The notes beneath the pieces are model-generated. The model was not told where the DNA came from, made no database searches, and worked only from the letters and a program-made list of their open reading frames with translations. Made by a program: the position numbers and the translations under genes. Below are positions 57,987-64,000 of a stretch of DNA of 64,000 nucleotides, piece after piece. This stretch comes from Singulisphaera acidiphila DSM 18658 (lineage in GTDB: Bacteria > Planctomycetota > Planctomycetia > Isosphaerales > Isosphaeraceae): contig NC_019892.1 of assembly GCF_000242455.2 (NCBI RefSeq), positions 3,968,001-4,032,000 of the forward strand, read 5' to 3'. The stretch's first letter is position 1. Each line of letters starts with the position of its first letter.

Positions 57987-59177
57987 TTAACGATCGGGAA
58001 TGACCTTCAAGGAATTGAACGATTTTCCTTCGAGGCACTCAAGGAAGGCACCACCACCGGTCGAGACGTGGGTCATTTTCTCGGCATAACCGAACTCTTC
58101 GACCGCTTCAGCCGTCTCACCGCCACCAACGACGGTCACCGCCGCCGAGTCGGCCATGGCTTCAGCCACCTTGACCGTCCCCTTGCGGAACGGCTCATCC
58201 TCGAACTTGCCCATCGGCCCGTTCCAGATCACCGTGCCGGCGTTCTTGATCAGTTCACCGTAAGCGGCTGCGGTCGCCGGGCCGATGTCGAGGCCGAGCC
58301 AGCCGTCAGGGATCTCGGTCCCCGCCACGACCTTGGTCTCGGCAGAGGGGTCAAGGGACGTGGACACCAGGTGATCCTGGGGCAGGACCAGCTTGTCGCC
58401 GGCCAACTGGAGCAGGTGGCGGGCCTCGTCAAGCTTGTCGGCCTCGACTCGGCTCTTCCCGGTCGGATGTCCCTGGGCTTTCAGGAACGTGTAGGTCATG
58501 GCGCCCCCGATCAGGAGCCGCTCAACCTTGGGGAGCAGGTTCTCGATGACCAGGATCTTGTCAGAGACCTTCGCCCCGCCCATCAGCGCGACCATGGGGG
58601 GCTTGGGATGCCCGAGCAAGGTGTCGAGGATCTGCAGCTCTTTCTCGACCAGGAACCCGATGGCCCGGCGATCGGCCGGGAAGCACTCGGGGACGGCGAC
58701 CATCGACGCTTCGTCGCGATGGCAAGTCCCGAAGGCGTCGTTGACATAGGCGTCGGCGAGCCCGGCCAGCGCGGCCGCGAACGTCGGGTCCCCCTTCTTC
58801 TCGCCCGGGTTGAACCGCACGTTCTCGAGAACGAGCACTCCCCCCGGAGCCAACGTGGAAGAGGCGGCCTGAGCTTCGGGCCCCACGGTGTCATTGACCT
58901 TGGTGACCGGCCGGCCGAGCAACTCTTGAAGCCGTTCCGCCACCCGATCCAACCGGAACGCGGCGTCCTCTTCGGGCTTGCCCGAAGGTCGCCCCAGGTG
59001 GCTCACGAGGACAAGGCTCGCCCCATGCTCGAGGGCAAAGTTCAAGGTCGGCAAGGCCGCCTTGATCCGACGGTCATCGGAGACCGCGCCTTCTTTGGTC
59101 AGGGGGACGTTGAAGTCGACCCGGACGAGCACCTTCTTGCCACTCAAGTCCAGGTCACGAATGGTCTGCTTGGGCAA
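57987..59177 (-). CDS. pgk: Phosphoglycerate kinase
   Basis: 396 aa, usual length. Transfers the acyl phosphate of 1,3-bisphosphoglycerate to ADP. Motifs: KKVLVRVDFNVPL, LVLVSHLGRPSGKPE, ENVRFNPGEKKGDPTFAAALAGLADAYVNDAFGTCHRDEAS, MVALMGGAKVSDKILVIENLL, LLIGGAMTYTFLKAQG, NGPMGKFEDEPFRKGT and VVGGGETAEAVEEFG...HVSTGGGAFLECLEGK. The start is TTG 59177 with AAGGA 8 nt upstream; no ATG fits. It is downstream of gap (100 bp), with a perfect 13-bp hairpin between them. Confidence 0.97.
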   Translation of the reverse strand: MPKQTIRDLDLSGKKVLVRVDFNVPLTKEGAVSDDRRIKAALPTLNFALEHGASLVLVSHLGRPSGKPEEDAAFRLDRVAERLQELLGRPVTKVNDTVGPEAQAASSTLAPGGVLVLENVRFNPGEKKGDPTFAAALAGLADAYVNDAFGTCHRDEASMVAVPECFPADRRAIGFLVEKELQILDTLLGHPKPPMVALMGGAKVSDKILVIENLLPKVERLLIGGAMTYTFLKAQGHPTGKSRVEADKLDEARHLLQLAGDKLVLPQDHLVSTSLDPSAETKVVAGTEIPDGWLGLDIGPATAAAYGELIKNAGTVIWNGPMGKFEDEPFRKGTVKVAEAMADSAAVTVVGGGETAEAVEEFGYAEKMTHVSTGGGAFLECLEGKSFNSLKVIPDR

Positions 59178-59211
59178 CGCGAGGATCCTTAGCTCGGGGA
59201 AGAACTTATGC

Positions 59212-59254
59212 CTGATGCCCAATGTCCGAACTCAACTCGGGCATTGGGCATCAG
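59212..59254 (-). promoter_or_regulatory. Stem-loop between gap and pgk
   Basis: CTGATGCCCAATG (59212-59224) and CATTGGGCATCAG (59242-59254) form a perfect 13-bp stem with a 17-nt loop, just upstream of the pgk start on the shared transcript. There is no U-tract, so it is more likely an RNA-processing or stability element that sets gap:pgk levels than a terminator. Confidence 0.65.
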
Positions 59255-59277
59255 GAATGGGCCACAGCGGCGATCGA

Positions 59278-60578
<1,301 letters not shown>

Positions 60579-62357
60579 ATGACGCGAATGGCGGTGATCT
60601 TCGGCACGTTGGCCGTTCTCTGGAATGCCTCGGCGACCTTCGCCCTCGACCTTCCCACGTCCTCCGGCGAAGACGGCAAGCTCGCCGCCTTCTTCAAGAC
60701 CTACCTCGACCAGGCATTCCAGGACGAACCGTTGATGGCGACCCGGCAGGGGGACCATCGGTTCGACGACGCTCTCGACGACCTCTCCCCGGAAGCCCGA
60801 GCCGCGCACGTCGAACGCGACCGGAAGGCGCTGGCCGAACTTCCTCGCCAAGTGACCTTTGCCAAGCTCTCGCGCAACGCGCAAATCGACTTCGAGATCT
60901 TGCAGCATCACCTGAACCGCGAGATCTGGCTGGCCGAAAACTTCCGCCCGTTCGAGGACGACCCGCGCGTCTATGGCGGCTATCTCACCGAAAGCATCTA
61001 CCTCCTCCTCACCCAATCGACACTCCCCAAGGCGACGAAGCTCAAGAATGCAATCGCACGGATGGCGCTCGTCCCGCGGGTCGTCGAACAGGCCAAGGCG
61101 ACGATCAAAATCCCGTCACGTGTGAAACTTGAGACAGCGATTCAACAGACGAAGGGGGCGATCGGGTTCTATACCGACGAATTGTTTACCCTGGCGGGTG
61201 AACCCAAGGGGGAAGGGGAACTCGGAGCCAGGGCCAAGGTGATCGTCGCGGCTCTGGAGGACTATCTGACGTTCCTCCGCGAAAATGTCCTGCCGAAGGC
61301 GACCGAGTCCTGGCGAATCGGCAAAGACTTATTTGTCCGCAAGCTCGAACTGGAGCTCGACTCGGGGATCTCGGCCGACGAGGTGCTCGCCGAAGCTCAA
61401 GCCGAAGCCATTCGCGTCGAACGTGAGATGGCCGTGGTCGCCCGCCAACTCTGGGGAACGACGTTCCCGGGCCGCCCGATTCCCCCGGACGACGCAGAGG
61501 GCCGACGGCTCATGACCCGCCTGGTCCTGGCCGAGCTAGGCAAGGATCACGGGGCTCCCGAGTCGCTCGTCTCCGACGCCCGGGCCACCGTCGCCGCCAT
61601 CAAGACGTTCATCGCCAAGAACGACATCCTCACCCTTCCCGAGCCCGACCAGTGCCGCGTAATCGAGATGCCCGAGTTCCAACGGGGCAATTCGGTGGCC
61701 TATCTGAACCCGGCGCCTCCGCTCGACGTCCGCGGTTCGAGCGAGTACGCAATTAGCCCGCCGCCAAGTGACTGGACACAAGACCGCGTAGCCAGCTACT
61801 TGCAAGAATACAATCGGTCGATGCTCAAGATCCTGACCATCCACGAGGCCTACCCCGGCCACTACGTTCAGCTCGAGGCGAGCAATCAAAACCCATCCCT
61901 GATCCGCAAGATCCTCTCGTCGGGCACGTTCGCCGAAGGGTGGGCGGTCTACACCGAGCAGATGATGCTCGACCAGGGGTTTGGCGCGGGGGACCTGGCC
62001 CTTCGCCTCCATCAGTTGAAGTTCTATCTTCGCGCGGTGGTCAACGCGATCCTCGACCACGAGATGCACGTGGGCGAGATGACCGACGCCCAGGCCATGG
62101 AGTTACTCACCGGGCGAGCCTTCCAGACCGAGGGGGAGGCGGTCGGCAAAATCATCCGGTCGAAGCAGTCGTCCTGTCAGCTCTCGACCTACTTTGTCGG
62201 TCGAACCGCCTTCAATCGCCTCCGATTGAAGGTCCAGCGCAACCTGGGGGACGGCTTCCAGCTCGGACGCTACCACGAAGCTGTGCTCGCCCACGGCACC
62301 CTTCCGGTCAAGTATCTCCCCGAACTGGTGCCCGCGTCCCTTAAAGCCGGCCGGTAG
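60579..62357 (+). CDS. DUF885-family metallopeptidase-like protein, exported
   Basis: 592 aa. Signal peptide MTRMAVIFGTLAVLWNASATFAL. DUF885 proteins have a gluzincin-like fold. The zinc-site signature HEAYPGHYVQLEASNQ is followed by a likely third-ligand helix, FAEGWAVYTEQMMLD. Other typical segments are QAFQDEPLMATRQGDHRFDDALDDLS near the N-terminus, LDSGISADEVLAEAQAEAIRVEREM, and the C-terminal MTDAQAMELLTGRAFQTEGEAVGKIIRSKQSSCQLSTYFVGR. It probably hydrolyses peptides in the periplasm. ATG 60579 follows a GAGG-type site. It is followed by a strong terminator. Confidence 0.92.
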   Translation: MTRMAVIFGTLAVLWNASATFALDLPTSSGEDGKLAAFFKTYLDQAFQDEPLMATRQGDHRFDDALDDLSPEARAAHVERDRKALAELPRQVTFAKLSRNAQIDFEILQHHLNREIWLAENFRPFEDDPRVYGGYLTESIYLLLTQSTLPKATKLKNAIARMALVPRVVEQAKATIKIPSRVKLETAIQQTKGAIGFYTDELFTLAGEPKGEGELGARAKVIVAALEDYLTFLRENVLPKATESWRIGKDLFVRKLELELDSGISADEVLAEAQAEAIRVEREMAVVARQLWGTTFPGRPIPPDDAEGRRLMTRLVLAELGKDHGAPESLVSDARATVAAIKTFIAKNDILTLPEPDQCRVIEMPEFQRGNSVAYLNPAPPLDVRGSSEYAISPPPSDWTQDRVASYLQEYNRSMLKILTIHEAYPGHYVQLEASNQNPSLIRKILSSGTFAEGWAVYTEQMMLDQGFGAGDLALRLHQLKFYLRAVVNAILDHEMHVGEMTDAQAMELLTGRAFQTEGEAVGKIIRSKQSSCQLSTYFVGRTAFNRLRLKVQRNLGDGFQLGRYHEAVLAHGTLPVKYLPELVPASLKAGR

Positions 62358-62404
62358 GTACAACCCAGCACTTCTCACACATCCTCGGTTTCTGCTGAGG
62401 AGGC

Positions 62405-62452
62405 AAAAAAACAGGCCTGGCCCCGGAATTCACATCCGGGGCCAGGCCTGTT
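62405..62452 (-). terminator. Strong terminator between convergent genes
   Basis: Perfect 17-bp stem ACAGGCCTGGCCCCGGA / TCCGGGGCCAGGCCTGT (62411-62427 and 62435-62451), 7-nt loop. The A-run at 62405-62411 gives a U-tract for the minus-strand transcript of the 62498-63592 gene; it may also stop the plus-strand DUF885 transcript. Confidence 0.93.
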
Positions 62453-62497
62453 CGCACGTGGTGGGTCGCCTCAAGGGTGAGGCGTTCCAAAAGAGAA

Positions 62498-63592
62498 TTA
62501 CTTCGGCTCGCCTTGTTTGGCCTTGGGATCAAGATAGTCCAGGTGCATGCCTGAGAAGAAGTCGGTCGGCCTGTTCTTCGCAGAGGCCAACTCCCCTTGG
62601 TCAAGCTTGGCATCCTTCAAGAGCGTATCGCGCTGGCCCGCCATCAAGGGGTAGAGCGCCTGGTAGACAGCGCGCTGGGCCGGGGTTTTGGCCGGTCCGA
62701 ACCGCAGGTTGTACGTGTGCATGAAGGCAAGCAGATTGCCCAGGGTGGTCTTGGGATACTTCTTGAGCTCGGCCATCACTTTATCGATTTGCGGATTCTC
62801 AAGCATCCGGGCCATGCCGGACAGGGCCTTCACGTAGTTCTCGCCCTCGACCAAGGTCTTGGGATCCTTGGGGCGATTGGCATCGAACTTCACACGGATC
62901 CGTGACGCCGCGGCGCGAACATTGGCCAAGGTGGCCGGCGAGATATCCCCCTCTTCGTCTTCCTTCAAGGCATCAGCAATCGCCTGCTGATAGGCGGCAC
63001 GTTCCTCGGCAAAAGCGTCCCCCTGAAGGGCCAGAGGCCAGCCTTCCTGGGCGGTCAGTTGATTGAGGCTGAGCGTGATCCCTTCCGAAGCGTTCTGGAA
63101 CGGGATGTCGTTGATGACGGCGCTCTCGAGCGGTTGCGTCGCCAACCGGAGCGCGGAGCTGTGGATACGCGGGTCGGTGATCTGCTCGAGGATCACATTC
63201 AGAGCGTCACCGTTGGAGACGTCGGTTGCACTTGGGGATTCGAGAAGTCGCTTGTAGATCGCCGCGCCCGTCGAACTGTCTCGCTGCTCCCGACGTGCCC
63301 TGCGAAGGTACTCGCGTTTGTTCGCCTCTTGTTGCCCCAACCAGATGTACTGGTTCCATCGCATGATGGTGTCGGCGTTGATCGAGTTGGCGATCGCAGT
63401 ATCCTGGTTATAGATCCCTGCGCCGACGTTGTAGTAGCCAAGCCCGCGAGCAATACTCCCTTGCGGGGTTTCGCCTCCCCAGCCTCCCCAGCCATATCCT
63501 CCATACCCACCATAATACTGGGCGTGAGCCTGCCCCGCCGAGGCCGTCGCGACGACCGCCAAAGCGAAAGCCAACCGAAAACCTCGGAACAT
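62498..63592 (-). CDS. Secreted protein of unknown function with Gly/Tyr-rich N-terminus
   Basis: 364 aa. Signal peptide MFRGFRLAFALAVVATASAGQAHAQ, then a short Gly/Tyr/Trp-rich stretch (YYGGYGGYGWGGWGG). The helical mature domain contains GSIARGLGYYNVGAGIYNQDTAIANSINADTIMRWNQYIWLGQQEANKREYL. No enzymatic motif is evident. Proteins with this 'G-x-G-x-Y-N-x-x-T-A-x-A-x-S-I-N-x-x-T' pattern recur in planctomycetes (from memory), but I cannot give a function. A strong AAGGAGG ribosome-binding site precedes ATG 63592, suggesting high expression, and a strong terminator follows. Confidence 0.8.
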   Translation of the reverse strand: MFRGFRLAFALAVVATASAGQAHAQYYGGYGGYGWGGWGGETPQGSIARGLGYYNVGAGIYNQDTAIANSINADTIMRWNQYIWLGQQEANKREYLRRARREQRDSSTGAAIYKRLLESPSATDVSNGDALNVILEQITDPRIHSSALRLATQPLESAVINDIPFQNASEGITLSLNQLTAQEGWPLALQGDAFAEERAAYQQAIADALKEDEEGDISPATLANVRAAASRIRVKFDANRPKDPKTLVEGENYVKALSGMARMLENPQIDKVMAELKKYPKTTLGNLLAFMHTYNLRFGPAKTPAQRAVYQALYPLMAGQRDTLLKDAKLDQGELASAKNRPTDFFSGMHLDYLDPKAKQGEPK

Positions 63593-64000
63593 CGAAAACC
63601 TCCTTCACGAGAGACCGATCGATCGGTCTCCCCTGAACGTGACAAGTGAGTCGAACCGAGACGCGCATTCCGCCCCGAATATTTCCACCAACCCTAGGGA
63701 ACGTAGCACGCCTCACTTACGGACTACATGAAAAAACGAAGCCAATCCGGCGCGACTTATTGAATAAGCTGGGCCAAGGGTAAAGATTGAGAGATTTTCC
63801 ACCCCAACCGACCCATTCCTACGGTCGATCCACGGTCATAACTCACCTGCGCGCGAGCGAGACCATCCGACTCTTGGAGGGCGAGCGTGCCCCACCAGAT
63901 TTCGCCCCTGAGCAGGAAAGGTATCAACCCCCGCCAAGCCCTGCGTCAAAAAAAAACGCGGTGGGCCGTGCCTACTCGCACGGCGTTCCTTCAGAAGTCG
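63593..64000. other. Upstream region at the window edge, nothing recognised
   Basis: About 400 bp without a recognised gene; it contains the leader of the secreted protein 62498-63592. Any gene beyond the edge cannot be judged. Confidence 0.4.

Overview
The window is high-GC bacterial DNA that looks like a planctomycete chromosome, probably a member of the Isosphaeraceae (inference from content; no 16S rRNA gene is present). The evidence is a set of lineage-typical families: two prepilin-like DUF1559 proteins paired with small lipoproteins, an ECF sigma factor next to a FecR/LamG-type membrane protein, a fused DUF1549/DUF1553 cytochrome-like protein, an extracellular protein with the 'LDRLESRALLS' leader and dockerin-like calcium repeats, and many secreted proteins of unknown function. 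I see no rRNA, tRNA, CRISPR array, prophage or replication origin.

Layout. 0.3-3 kb: a membrane proton pyrophosphatase. 3-10.5 kb (minus strand): two DUF1559/lipoprotein pairs flanking an ECF sigma factor and its presumed membrane partner; the partner's last codons are displaced by a complete insertion sequence (4855-6538, 5-bp target duplication). A second complete insertion sequence (10678-12037, 6-bp duplication) follows. 12-20 kb: Nudix protein, alpha/beta hydrolase, sulfatase-fold membrane protein, dockerin-type extracellular protein and a glycosyltransferase. 20-29 kb: queA, rnhA, a Tat-exported protein, a zinc-ribbon membrane protein, a thioredoxin-motif secreted protein, dinB and a broken DUF932-like remnant. 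29-40 kb (minus strand): a two-component system with sigma-54 output, an M48 protease and an envelope cluster (OmpA-like lipoprotein, a HTH/low-complexity/TM protein, secreted proteins). 40-48.7 kb: DUF1549/DUF1553 protein, a degenerate Mur ligase, and rsmH coupled to a large bitopic LysM protein. 49-56 kb: two small proteins, a cupin, a Ser/Thr kinase, lexA and a PIG-L deacetylase. 55.5-60.3 kb (minus strand): accD and a glycolytic/pentose-phosphate run, gap-pgk-rpe-pseudophosphatase. 60.5-64 kb: a DUF885 peptidase and a secreted protein.

The most interesting signals are: (1) an apparent remnant of the division/cell-wall cluster, with rsmH translationally coupled to a LysM bitopic protein in the place normally held by ftsL, facing a Mur ligase homologue that has lost its P-loop lysine and other catalytic residues; (2) a palindromic dispersed repeat in three copies, each between convergent genes; (3) a histidine-phosphatase homologue without catalytic histidines, coupled to rpe; (4) two fully resolved insertion-sequence insertions, one with the ancestral reading frame still legible; (5) a nested 30-bp inverted repeat at 16969-17050.

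All product names come from reading motifs and translations. No database search was run.
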